A DNA stretch of 64,000 nt from Harmonia axyridis (taxonomy: Eukaryota; Arthropoda; Insecta; Coleoptera; Coccinellidae), in the NCBI RefSeq assembly GCF_914767665.1, contig NC_059501.1:9178501-9242500 (forward strand), given 5' to 3'. Below, piece after piece: positions 1-10,960 of the stretch (positions are counted from its first letter, which is position 1; each line of letters opens with the position of its first letter). The notes below the pieces were generated by a model that saw nothing but the letters and a program-made list of their open reading frames with translations, had not been told where the DNA came from and did not search any database. The translations under genes and the position numbers were made by a program.

Positions 1-1190
1 GTAATATTGTGTGCGCATGCTTGATTAAGCATCTAGGTTTCCACATGCGTTTATAAGTTCAGTATTCGGAAAGATTTGATGTTAGTAGTCGAGATTGAGA
101 AATTGCATATCGAATAAATTTGTAAAAACCAAACGTTGTTTTCTTATGGACATGACATAATCATAAATATTTTTCGATTTAGGTTGGTGAGTTTATATTC
201 AAAGTTTTTCATAGAAAGTATTCCAGGAAAACAAAAAAGGAATTCGAGGTAATTGTTTTTTATGGATTCTCAAATTTAAATCGGTTCTAGGAAACGTGGA
301 ATGTAAAAAATAATGAACGTGTTCAACTGAATTCTAATGAATAAAAGATGAATAATGAATTGAATTCAGGTTTCAGATCTAGAAAGTAGACAATGCCTCC
401 CACCATTATTTGTCTCCCCTCTATGAACTCTTCGGTTTCAGGTTTTTCTGATCAGTTTTGACTTAATAAAGAGCTTGAACATTTTGTTTTTTTTTTGAGA
501 TTATCGAGTAAAAAAATCGGATGATGCAGATGACCACTCGCTGACACCGAACACTAGTTGATTCGATATAAAAATAAAAAATATAATATATAATGGAATG
601 TTGTATGAAATTTAAAAAAATCTATATATTTCTTGAGAAGGCAATGATGGAATGGAATCGTTCCTGATATATTTTACATTCCATTTTAAGGAATCAACAT
701 TCTGATTGGAGAACTGAATAAAAAATAATCAAGAAGCCGCCCCAAGTGGCAACAAAATTCATTCGGCAACGTTTAGCAAAGCGAACGCAGACAATCCTGA
801 TGAGTGCATGTGGTTATTTTTTGGCGTCAATAACTTGTGAACAGGTATGAGGGAATCACGCGACATATGGATATTTATGAGTATAATGCATAATGCGACA
901 CCTTCGATGGTTTTTTATGTTAATCGAATTTGTCGGTATTCTTATTGTTGCTGACCGAATTAAATCCCATTTGGTACTTTGAATTTCTGAACATGTGATC
1001 AATGTTGATCATGTTGATGAAGCTTGAAATGCCACCCTTGAATTCTTGCGCTCTAGGCGACCGCCTACCCTGCCTCCCCCTAGCGATGGCCCTGTACGAC
1101 AGGAAAACAATGCGAGAATGTAGATATTCAGCTACAATCGTATGAAAAACTGTTTTTATCCCTAGAGCGATGTAGCGCATCGTTAGACCG
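1..1190. other. AT-rich stretch, no gene seen
   Basis: Mostly AT-rich sequence with short A and T runs. No open frame with protein-like composition, no recognisable transposon terminus and no RNA gene was found. Confidence 0.6.
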
Positions 1191-1679
1191 TGAAAAAAAA
1201 CAAAAAACCGAAACTTTTAGTCTCAAGCGCCAAATACCTCTCTCCAAATCATTCTCCGTTATTATCCACCATTAAACACCATCGTTACCCTTACGTGCAA
1301 CAAATCCATTTTGTGAATTAATGCGCCAATTCTCTTAACGGCCACGACCTCCTAAATCGAAACACCTGCGCAACTTTTGCGAGTTCGCGGACCGTAAAAC
1401 AAACCGTTCCGCCCCACGCGCGCGGCGACATACGTTAAAAACCCCATACCCCCTCCACCCTAACACCCCCACCCCTACTCGAAAATAAAAGACCGCCGGT
1501 TATTGCGAAACATTCGTCGACGACAACAGGAAGGGCAAAACGTGGAGACCGATGGATTTGTATTGTTGCCGATATCGACGACATGTTCGGACATTCGTCA
1601 TCTCGATTGTTTCGTCGTCCAAAGCGAGAAGAGGTCGGACGTTTTTGAAATTTCTGGTTTGTGCGGACGGCATTGGTTA
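1191..1679. other. GC-rich non-coding island
   Basis: Base composition rises clearly here, with C-rich runs around 1440-1475 and CpG-rich words around 1380-1430, and falls again at the mariner insertion that follows. Open frames exist on both strands but have low-complexity composition and no recognisable domain. This could be a promoter-proximal or enhancer-like conserved region; that is inference from composition alone. Confidence 0.35.
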
Positions 1680-2608
1680 TAACGCTTTTTAGAGCTATAG
1701 AACTTTGAATTGCAATAAAACAACGATGGATTATTCGATTGACATGAATTTTATTTATCCGCAAGATAATCTTGTGGCATTACATTTTAAATATGATTTC
1801 TGGCATATAACCGCCACGGCTGGCTCGGATGTAGTCCAATCTGGACGTCCAATTTTCGATTACTTTTTCCAACATTTGTGGCCGTATATCGGCAATAACA
1901 CGGCGAATGTTGTCTTCCAAATGGTCAAGGGTTTGTGGCTTATCCGCATAGACCAATGACTTTACATAGCCCCACAGAAAGTAGTCTAGCGGTGTTAAAT
2001 CACAAGATCTATCTTGGAGGCCAATTCACAGGTCCAAAACGTGAAATTAGGCGGTCACCAAACGTGTCTTTCAATAAATCGATTGTGGCACGAGCTGTGT
2101 GACATGTTGCGCCGTCTTGTTGGAACCACAGCTCCTGGACATCATGGTTTTTCAATTCAGGAATGAAAAAGTTAGTAATCATGGCTCTATACCGATCACC
2201 ATTGACTGTAACGTTCTGGCCATCATCGTTTTTGTAGAATGATTCCACCAGCCCATAAAGCGCACCAAACAGTCAGTTTTTTTGGACGTAACTGTGTTAC
2301 GACATACACTTGAGGATTAGCTTCACTCCAAATGCGGCAGTTTTGTTTGTTGACGTAGCCATTCAACCAGAAGTTCGCTTCATCGCTAAACAAAATAAAA
2401 TGGACGTAGTGCGCGATACGTATTCCGCACAGAACCATTATTTTCGAAATAGAATTGCACTATTTGCAAGCGTTGTTCAGGCGTGAGTCTATTCATGATG
2501 AATTGCCAAACCAAACTGAAAATAAATCACTCAACAGCTGTTGAAACTGTCGCCATCTTGAACAGTAATGCCACTTTAAAGTTATATACCTCGAAAAAAA
2601 ACACCCTA
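1680..2608 (-). mobile_element. Internally deleted DD41D mariner, copy 1
   Basis: The element runs on the minus strand between TA dinucleotides. The right end reads as the terminal repeat gggtgttttttttcgaggta in reverse complement; the left end is a decayed version of the same repeat. Near-identical copies lie at 52401, 57171 and 60841. It is about 930 bp, shorter than an intact mariner of roughly 1.2-1.3 kb, because the middle of the transposase gene is missing. The deletion junction is the same in all four copies. It is non-autonomous and would need transposase from elsewhere. Confidence 0.92.
1780..2496 (-). pseudogene. Mariner transposase, internally deleted, frameshifted
   Basis: The minus strand starts MNRLTPEQRLQIVQFYFENN, the N-terminal helix-turn-helix of this transposase group. 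After about 32 codons the deletion fuses the arginine-proline of RALRP to DNA encoding the first catalytic block FSDEAxF, in a different frame. The catalytic half then follows: WFQQDGATCHT with the second aspartate, the NWPPRS block, and the C-terminus PEIIFKM. A further frame change lies near 2010-2030. No functional transposase can be made. The second catalytic block retains its aspartate. Confidence 0.9.
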
Positions 2609-2620
2609 TATATATATATG

Positions 2621-2740
2621 GTATTTGGCTTCAATGAAGAAGTGATTCCTGAGGCGAAAGCCTATTTTGAACGGTACGACGAATCTTTTTAAGGAAAAGA
2701 TATTGAAAATATTGAAGGACCATTGAGGTACATGAATCTC
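2621..2740 (+). pseudogene. Mariner transposase C-terminal scrap
   Basis: The plus strand reads NEEVIPEAKAYFERYDESF and then a stop. This resembles the C-terminal segment of mariner transposases (NEEVIAETEAYFE-like, followed by KSFYKxGIEKLE). It begins about 12 bp beyond the end of mariner copy 1, separated by a TA run. Its orientation is opposite to copy 1, so it is a separate older remnant. Homology is judged on some 20 residues only. Confidence 0.5.
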
Positions 2741-5154
2741 TTTTGAATGAACTATTAGAATTAGATTAGAATAGAATTTTTGAGAAAAAACTGATATTAC
2801 TGGTTACGCCCGAAGTGTTAGTTACAAGCGAAGTGTTCTACTTAAGTAAAGATTCCTTGGATAAAACTCTACCTATCCCACTAGCATACTGACTGCTCTA
2901 GAAAATGGTGGTATTAAGTTATGTTTTTTTTTCAAAACCAAACCAGAGTATGGTGCTTCGTCTGAAACCGTCTTCTCTGGTTGAGAAAATCTACTCCAAT
3001 AAAATCCTGTTTTCAATATCCAACCTTACCCGAACAATCATGAGCGTATCATCTCTGATCGTGCTGTGTAAATCCACACAGCTAAATTCCCCAGGGATAT
3101 TGTCGCAGCACGGTTGGGGATCCACGCGAGAATGGAGTTTATTAACCATAAGTTATCCAATATCTGAGACGGAATTCCCGATTCAAATCCTGAACTTGGT
3201 GCTTGCGAAGATATGGCTCAACTATAACAAGAATTCAATAAGGAATACACGCTAGGAGGATGAGAAAAACTCATAAATATTCTATATGCGTTTAGAACCG
3301 CCGTGGCTGGTGTCGAAGAATATTGGGACACACGATATAGTAGCTATATTAGTATTGTATTTTCGAGGATAGCGTGGAAGAGGAGATATTTTTGGATTGG
3401 AACGAGAATTCTAGAGATGGGCGCGGATTGCTCCTGGATCTGTGAATTTTCGAATACTCTCCACTCAATAAATCACAGGCCTTACCTGAAAAAACAAATT
3501 CTTTCTTAGATATTCAACTTCATTTATCAACATATCACTTTTCAGAGTGATACATGTAGTTCAAAGCTACTCTAACTCTTCAATAGCTTTTCTGTAGGAT
3601 TTTTTTTTTCGAAATACTCTTGGGAATCACTTTTTATTATGTTTACGTCTTTCCCTGGATCATTATTTTGATCTTTTCACATTCAATAAGGTTATCAATG
3701 AACAATTTCATGCACGCCCCAAAATGGTGATGCCATATGATGATGTTCGAGGTTGTAGTTGATGAGTTAAAAGTAGTTTCTTCTCAGATCATTCCACCTT
3801 AGAAGGCTAGAACACAGCTTCCAATTTCTGGATACATTCCACTTAATTTGAGCCAATAGTTTGATGCTGCAATCTCAGATGGCTAGAAGACAGCTTCCAT
3901 TTTCTGGAAATATTTAACTTTATGTGAGCCAATAGTTTGATGCTGCAATCTCGATACAATTCTGATTCACTTTGTTGGAAACAGGGGCTTACATACATCT
4001 TTGCAGATTTCCTGGGATAGTCTGTCTGGTGGTTCAATGAGGCATGCTCTTTTAGTAGTTGTCAAGGTGTTGTTTTGTCTGCTTCACAACAATGTTTGAT
4101 AGACCTATAATATACCTGCTTGGTCTTTGAAATCTTTTCGTAGGCTTTTGATTTGTCCATGAATAACTTTTTTGATGTACTGCAGACTTTGCATCCTTCA
4201 TTCCTTAGCAGTATTAATGCTGTTTTTTGGGTAGTGTTGTTTATGATTATTAAAATTGATGAGAGTTGAGTAGTTCAATGTTGATGTTAATAAATAAATC
4301 GAAATTTTGTTATGTTCATATGTCTTCATACTGTTCTATCCTGAGATATCTGAAACCACATCATTCCCATTCATCCACAAGTGGAATAAGAGCGTAGACT
4401 TAAACACTAATATTTTTGCGGGATTAACTCCCGGCCGCGATTATGAAGTTACCATCTGGGCGATAATCCCATCGTTATTCCCGCGAAGATGAATGGCGCG
4501 ACACGTTCGACGGAACCGCAAGTTTGGTGCGTCACTAGGGATTCAATTGTGAGCGGATGAGGAACTTAGTGGCTTCTGCAGCCGGTGCCTCGTGCAGCGG
4601 ATTGAACATAATCCTCGAAAGGCAGACTGGGCGAACTTGTTCCTGAGGAATGGTAATCTTGGGAGTGAATTAACGAATTATACCGTCGTACGTTCAGGCA
4701 GTTTTCTGCAGAATTCGCGGTTATGACTGGGATAGGGTAGGAATTAAGATGGAGGAACGATTTGGGTAGAGCGAGTTGGACTTGGTGTTTAGAGGCTCGA
4801 AGTTGAACATGTTTCAAATGCTCGATCCACCATCAGATCTCTCTATCATTTCGTCACAATGTTTGTCATTTTTTGTTTGACACTTTCATTGAAATTTATA
4901 ATCTACTTTTCTTGAGTATTAAGTAAATTTGAATACTTGTAAATTACCATGAAGAAGTTATCAATCAATATCGACACTCCTGCACAATATTTCAAATAAA
5001 GTTTAATGGGCAAGTTTGTTGAAATGTTTTCTCATTGAAGGGGTTCTGAGCCAGTTGGTCTATGAGGTTGCTGTCATGTTCTTCCAAGTTTTGATATCAT
5101 TCAATTGATCGTTTTCTAATTTCATCATTGACATGGTATCAAGGAATTATTATC
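2741..5154. other. No gene recognised
   Basis: AT-rich DNA with open frames up to about 116 codons (2905-3255) that have no recognisable motif and no codon pattern suggesting translation. A moderately GC-rich patch lies at about 4410-4540. The only structure seen is the tandem duplication at 3801-3952, listed separately. Confidence 0.5.
3801..3952. repeat. Two tandem copies of a 76-bp unit
   Basis: Units 3801-3876 and 3877-3952 are each 76 bp, directly adjacent, and differ at roughly a dozen positions. Both end with the same 25-base block containing tttgatgctgcaatctc. This is a simple local duplication that has since diverged. Confidence 0.85.
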
Positions 5155-5812
5155 TATAGGGTTTTCCAATAGGGACTTGACAACTTTGAATTCAATTTGT
5201 AAACGCATCCTTTCACTAATCATCGAACTCTTGCTGACAATTTATTCAGTAAACTTAAAATTTTCATCATGGTGAAGTACACGAACGAACAACGTCTGCA
5301 AATTTTGAAAATTTACTACATAAATTCGGAGTCGGTGACCGCTACTTTAAGAGCGTTTACCCAGATTTACGGTCGTAATTCTCGCCCTAGTATACAGGCA
5401 ATAACACGTTTAGTGAAAAAATTTGAGTCTACATATTCGTTGTGTGATGTCGCCGTGCCAGTGAGACAACGGGTTGGTCGAATATCGAAATATCGCTGCC
5501 GTTGAAACGTCCGTAGAAAATGATCCAAATCAGTCAATTCCACGGCGTTCTCAAGAGTTGGGCATCGCCCAGACCACTTTATGGCGAATTTTGCATAAGG
5601 ATCTTGGTTAACACCCATACAAGTTCAAGCTGACTCAAGAATTGAAGCCGATGCACCATTTGAAGCGACGTACGTTCTCCAATTGGGCTCTGGGAAAGAT
5701 GCGCCAAGATGATCAATTTCTTCAACCCTATAATAAAGTTTTTGAAATATCTCAAATGGTTTGCATTTTATTTTGAAATAAAGTTGTCAAGTCCTTTTTA
5801 GAAAACCCGATA
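5155..5812 (+). mobile_element. Internally deleted DD41D-type mariner, family B copy 1
   Basis: The element has terminal inverted repeats of about 30 bp (ggttttccaatagggacttg at the left; the complementary form at the right ends in gaaaacccga followed by TA). It is 658 bp long. A second copy with the same ends lies at 62331-63230. It keeps the 5' UTR and the transposase N-terminus, then jumps from the codons for MRQDDQF directly to the 3' UTR, losing the whole catalytic domain. Confidence 0.9.
5269..5735 (+). pseudogene. Mariner transposase N-terminal half, frameshifted
   Basis: It opens with MVKYTNEQRLQILKIYY, a helix-turn-helix start shared with the copy at 62445, and runs 79 codons to a stop caused by a one-base shift near 5480. 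The next frame continues through the RRSQELGIAQTTLWRILHKD block, the second helix-turn-helix typical of the group, up to the deletion. All three catalytic aspartates are absent. It matches the N-terminal half of a transposase of about 340-350 residues. Confidence 0.88.
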
Positions 5813-8436
5813 TTATCACCTGGGAATATTGCTTAGAGAAGAATGATTTTGGTCCAGTTGAATGTATTGAATTTCGATATACTAAAAAAGTACTTGTATT
5901 GATCAACGATAAACATATCTATTATTCATTCAGATCCATTATATTGCTTTCACAAGAACACACTTTTGAGGTCCAAGTTCGATCGCGGCGTTTTCCTGTT
6001 TGCGAGTCGAAAATATCGCCTCTCGAAATTGGAATTCCCAATTTCGATTATCCATTCCGCAACAAACGCTTTCTATGAATTTTAAATGACTTTCGTTACC
6101 TCCAGCTCCTATATTATTCAGTAGGAAATGAATGAAAATTTCGTTCGGCCCGTCCCGTATATTATCCCATAACAAAATGTCATCTATTTTTGATCTATTA
6201 ACGCAATCCCTGTCCGAAACAAATTTATCACGTGGTTTTTCATCCCCCGGGAACCTCGCTGCCTTCATTGCGGCGGAGTGAAATTGTATGACATTTCCAT
6301 TAAACCGACCGTAAACAACTGCGACGATTTGGTGGGAAAATAACATTTCAATTCCGAAATGTGGCCACAGTTTTTTTTATTTTTGGATGGAAACTGAACA
6401 ATCAATTTTTCTAGGGTGGTTTTCAATTTTTGAATCGAAAAAAAGAATCATTCATTACTAAGAAATATTCTGTCGAATGTTTTTTAGTACCTATCGATTA
6501 TTCGAAATGGTATAATTTCGATTTTCTTCGGTACTGCGATAACTATATTAGTATTGAGAATCAGATTATAGTCTTACCAAAGTCACTTGAGCAAAATATG
6601 AAAACGCTAAAGGCAGAAACTACATTCGACGCGAAAAAACTCTGGCTGAACTCGATCGACGCGTCGATTGGCCTTAAGTGAATATTTATAAAGCCCCACC
6701 CGACGCGTCAATTCATTTCTGTGAGCACACCAGTTCATTTCGCAGTACACAGTAAAAATAATAATTATACTGTTTATTCAAATTATTACTAGTACACAAT
6801 TTTAAGGTTGTACAGTAGTTCTTCCAATTATTTCGAAGAGGCAGTAGTTATGTTACTACAATATCTTGACAGAAAATATTTGGAACACAAATATTAGGAG
6901 AATGTGATCATTTCCATACTTTTGTCGAAGTTTAAAGAAAAACAGGATATGCCGATATATTTTTCATGTATTTCGTGTATTTCATGTGCATACATTGAAG
7001 TCAACGCGTGAATGAACTCGACTTAAAGGGAGATCAAAACTCCAAATTTTCGTGCGTCTCGTCAGTTTATTCTGCGCCGACTGAGTATGTTTTTGCCTCA
7101 ATACATTTGTTCCTTCCATGAAATAAACTTTGAATCTCCTGAAAAATTGTTTGAAAATTGGATCAACTTAGTATATCTGATACATATCCAATCTGGTTGA
7201 GTGACTCTGGAAGGACTCAAAAACCATATATATTCTTCAAGAACAGACTAGATGCCTGGTTTGAAAATGGGTTTCGCATCTGAACATTCTGTTTATGCTC
7301 TTACTTTTGTGTTTGTTACTGGTTCTTTGTTCTTTTACTGTTGTCTGTATATATAGTATGTTCAACTATTTTTTTCACCTTTCTTTGAGTTCATAGGCTT
7401 TTGCCTCTACTCTGTAATTTCTTTAATAATAATTCATTTCAAATATTGAACTGCCATATTGAAAAGTGTAGGACATTTTGAATAATGGGAAAATCTTTGT
7501 GTTATCGTGAGGAAATTATCAAACACAAATATGTACCTTCGTCAAATCTTTAGCACTCGATATTCTATCAGTAATATAAACTTCGAAACAGTTTCCAATT
7601 AGAATCTAATCGATAGAAAGTGCTCGAGATGATCTTACATAATACTAAATGGCGCGGTCAGAAACGAGAAATTTGAAATCAATGCAATACCGGTCATGAA
7701 ACGTATTCATTAACTTCTGCTCTCTATAGGTAAAGATTTTGATGCATTATATTTCTAACAGAAAATCATCTCAGAGTTGACATTATTCTACATGGCATTT
7801 ACGTACATTCTTCCATTCGAAAATAAACAGTTCGAGAAATAGTCCCCGCATTCCTGGAAAATCCTAATATGATGTATGGAAAGAGTTGGCAGGATAAATA
7901 CCTGTATTTCATATTTCTTCTTCGTCCTTAGCCGTTCCGAATGTAATCCTCCCTGACTGCAGCTTTTCACATGATACGATTTCACGATTATTCTTCTCAT
8001 AAATCTTTGTTATATATGATCGGCCAAAAGATAAGTTGAGATGTGGTGATTTGAGGATATATTTATGGACCTGTGAACCGAGAAAAAGAAACGAGGTATA
8101 TTCAGAGTGAAAAATGTAAATCTGTGGATAGATTTGAGGTCCATTCATATTATTCATAAGATTTAATACTTCTTCAACCATGTGTTTGCCAGATAGGATT
8201 GAAGTATCTCAGTTTTCTCTTTTACTCGTAGCGTAGGATCACTTTTTGGTTTGTGTCTACAAAACACTTTTCCACATATTTTTTTTATTCTATTGATGAA
8301 ACAGCAAGATAATAATCGATTATTTTTGCAGTATGCATCTATTTGTTTGAAATGCTCCTCTTTTCATTTATGCGATTTGAAATTTAGTTATAGCGTGACC
8401 AAACTGAAGAGCATTTCATAGAGAACTATTAATAAT
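5813..8436. other. No gene recognised
   Basis: The segment 5939-6346 is more complex and slightly GC-richer than its surroundings and is open on the minus strand for 135 codons, but I see no domain and no splice signals in a coherent arrangement; a conserved non-coding element is as likely. 7180-7470 ends in a TAATAATAA run preceded by a frame reading FFKNRLDAWFENG, which could be the last scrap of a LINE. Otherwise AT-rich and featureless. Confidence 0.4.
6685..6740 (+). promoter_or_regulatory. Possible TATA-type core promoter
   Basis: A TATA-like tatttataaag at 6686-6696 is followed by gccccaccc and, about 30 bp on, by sequence around 6715-6735 that could hold an initiator. Two gacgcgtc motifs flank the TATA-like box (about 6659 and 6701). 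No recognisable coding sequence follows within 1 kb, so this rests on motif spacing alone. Confidence 0.2.
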
Positions 8437-8511
8437 TCTTACCGAGTTCTCTCTACAACAGTAATAAGAGGAATTCCTCAGGGTTCCGTTTCAGATCGAA
8501 TTCATTCGTAA
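8437..8511 (+). pseudogene. Reverse transcriptase scrap (LINE)
   Basis: One short frame reads NSYRVLSTTVIRGIPQGSVS before a stop. GIPQGSV is a core motif of LINE reverse transcriptases (normally GxPQGSVLGPxLF). The downstream palm residues and the catalytic YxDD block are not found, so this is a very short fossil. Confidence 0.5.
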
Positions 8512-8953
8512 CGTTTGTTTATCTCATTTACACCTTTGACGAGTAGGTACATACATGTAGTTCAATCCAAAAAAAACGAAACCTATAATAATAAAAACTA
8601 CCATTGAGTTTAGATTCATTTATGTAAGAATCAATATCTCAGGTACCGATGATTTATTGGACCTTTTCCGCTATGGGGACGAAGTCAACTTGATTGCATT
8701 TCCCTTCAATCGATTTCCACCGGAAGGAAGCTACGGCTTTCGGTAATTTACAACTTTGACCGTAATCTAAATCGAATCTGGAGTGTAAGAGCGCGGAACG
8801 ATGTTTGAAGTACATTTATTGCAGGCGATATTTTATCATCGTAAGTTGGAGTTAATGAATATCCGGGACTAATCGGTTCGTCTACTTTGGCTCCATCTCC
8901 GACTCCTCGGTGTAGAGATTGAAAAACGATTTTGTTGGACTCTCATTGATATT

Positions 8954-9007
8954 GAGTAGATGAAGTACGGACTCCATCTACTCATTTTCACGTACAGACG
9001 TGAAAAT
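8954..9007. repeat. Two adjacent short hairpins
   Basis: 8954-8983 folds with 9-bp perfect arms (gagtagatg and catctactc). It is followed directly by 8984-9007, a perfect 10-bp stem (attttcacgt and acgtgaaaat) with a 4-base loop. No gene ends here that a terminator-like structure would serve. Confidence 0.7.
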
Positions 9008-10370
9008 CTAATTGATTCATTCGGTATTCATTTGATGTTAATTCATCAAACTTAAAATTAGATATTCTCTTTCCATTTTTATTTGAATTACAATTTTTTT
9101 GCTACGTATTGTAGTTCCTCCGATTCTACACTATAAATAAGTAGAATTTCTCAAGGTGGAACAATCCCTTATACAGGGTGTGGCGTAATTAATGGATAAT
9201 CTTTTACTGGCGAATAGGGGGGGTCATGGCCGACCAGAAAATGTAAAGTTATGTTCAGTAAAAATATCATAGTTTTCAAGATATCGGACAATTTCATTTT
9301 TTTCTAAAAAGTGCACCTTTCCTCACTAATTTCAATGCTGTGATCACAAATCTTGTTATTTCTTTGGGCATTGTTTTTTATTTTACTCTCAAATAGCTGT
9401 ACGATGAGATAAACTACCAAATTCCTACCATCTTGCATAATTCAGATAAAAAAAGTAGGATAATCCTCATGTTTGCAAATTCACTTACTTCTTTCTTTGA
9501 GTTTCAGTCGTTATGGTCTATGGAGAAGAAAAAATGTATCGAGACCTTTGTGAACATTTCATAAATAAATTGTCTATTTTATTGCGGTTCTGAAATGGTA
9601 TAATACATGTTATTATTTTATTAGGTGCTCGGACTACGTTTTATTATTACAACTGAGTTACTTATTTCAGTGAAAGACAGTTTTAGGGATTTTTGATACA
9701 GCCCCCTCTCTTGTTGCGTATAGTTTTGGTTGTTCTGTTTCCTGAATGTCCTAGTCCTTATCTACGTGCATTCATTTTATTTTTTGATGTTTTTCGTTTT
9801 GAATATTTAACAGTATGTCTTAAGGATCTGTTCTATCCTTCTATAAATAACTTCATTGTAATTCAACAAAACCTACCAAGTGGATATACTCGCAATCACC
9901 AAGTTGCATTCATCTATTCATCGGATTCCTTCGTGGTGAATGTCATTGTTCCATCTCAAATAGAGCCTATGCACAGAAACCATAGAAATCGAAGCCTTTT
10001 TCACCCAAACTGAATACCGCCGTATATACCGAACTTTGTGAAAACATCAAACGCTCAAGTAAGTCTATTCATATATCTTCCCCAAGGGCTTTTGATGGCG
10101 CGACCGCAACATCCAACGAATTCCTTTGAATGGTTCAAGCTTCAGTGAAAGATTCCGATAAGTAACATACCTCTACCAGGATTGGATGGATGTTCCGATA
10201 TTATGTGGGAGTCTATTCAATCGCGAATGAGATGTAGTGAAATGACGCGTCTATCTGTGACTCCGACCTGAATGATGCCGAATTAAATCCTTTCAATTAT
10301 GTGGTATATTTCATAGGGGTTTTGTTTTGCGGCTTGACGCTCGAAGTAGGCATGTTGTTTGTAATACGAT
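9008..10370. other. No gene; possible unclassified repeat from 9171
   Basis: At 9171 the sequence enters tacagggtgtggcgtaatta, the cagggtg style of terminus common in insect repeats, followed by about 350 bp whose tone matches dispersed elements (a G run, then T-rich sequence). I cannot find the matching other end. The rest is AT-rich with no recognised gene. Confidence 0.3.
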
Positions 10371-10960
10371 TTGATTTCTTTATCAGAGATCAAAACGAGA
10401 ATATGGAAAGCTCGAGCCGCCTTCGTGAAAATGAAAAAAGTACTAACAAGTCACGACTTGAGGTTGAGGTTGAGGTTGCGAATTAAGATGGTGCGCTGTT
10501 ATGTCTTTCCAGTTCTCCTGTATGGCATGGAAGCATGGACACTGACCGAGAAAATGCTCTAACGTCTAGAATCACTCAAGATGTGGGTGTACCGGCGATT
10601 ACTAAAGATTAGCTGGGTAGACAGAATAAGTAACAATATAGTTCTCGATCGCGTGGCCGAAGATTTAGAAGTAGTTAAAACCATCAAACGACGCAAATTC
10701 ATAACGACTTTGGTCATATCATAAGGCACCCAGAGAAATACGAGATCTTACAGCTCATTATGGAGAGAAAAATCCTGAGCAGGCGTAGTCCAGGAAGAAG
10801 GAGAACATCGTGGTTGAAGAATTTGAGGAAGTGGTGCGGGAAGTCTACAGTACAACTTTTTCGAGCAGCTGTCAATAAAGCAATAGTTGTCAAATGATAG
10901 CCAACATAATGACCAACGATCGTTAAACGGTCATGGTACCAGAAGAAGAAGAAGAAGATC
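10371..10960 (+). pseudogene. LINE 3' end, RT C-terminal region (family X)
   Basis: The plus strand encodes the region after the reverse transcriptase palm: an opening frame with RCYVFPVLLYGMEAWTL, then, across stops and frame changes, LKMWVYRRLLKISWVDRI, VVKTIKRRKF and LREW-like text. It ends at an AAG microsatellite (10940-10957) that probably represents the element's 3' tail. This layout is typical of endonuclease/reverse transcriptase LINEs in arthropods. It is 5' truncated with many lesions. Related tails lie at 17020 and 63465. Confidence 0.85.

Noticed and set aside
5939..6346. Minus-strand open frame of 135 codons
   Set aside because: No recognisable domain, no splice context, and composition similar to the surrounding unique DNA; kept only as a possible conserved non-coding segment.
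9693..10013. 106-codon plus-strand frame with hydrophobic start
   Set aside because: Hydrophobicity follows from T-rich DNA; no methionine context, domain or neighbouring exon supports it.
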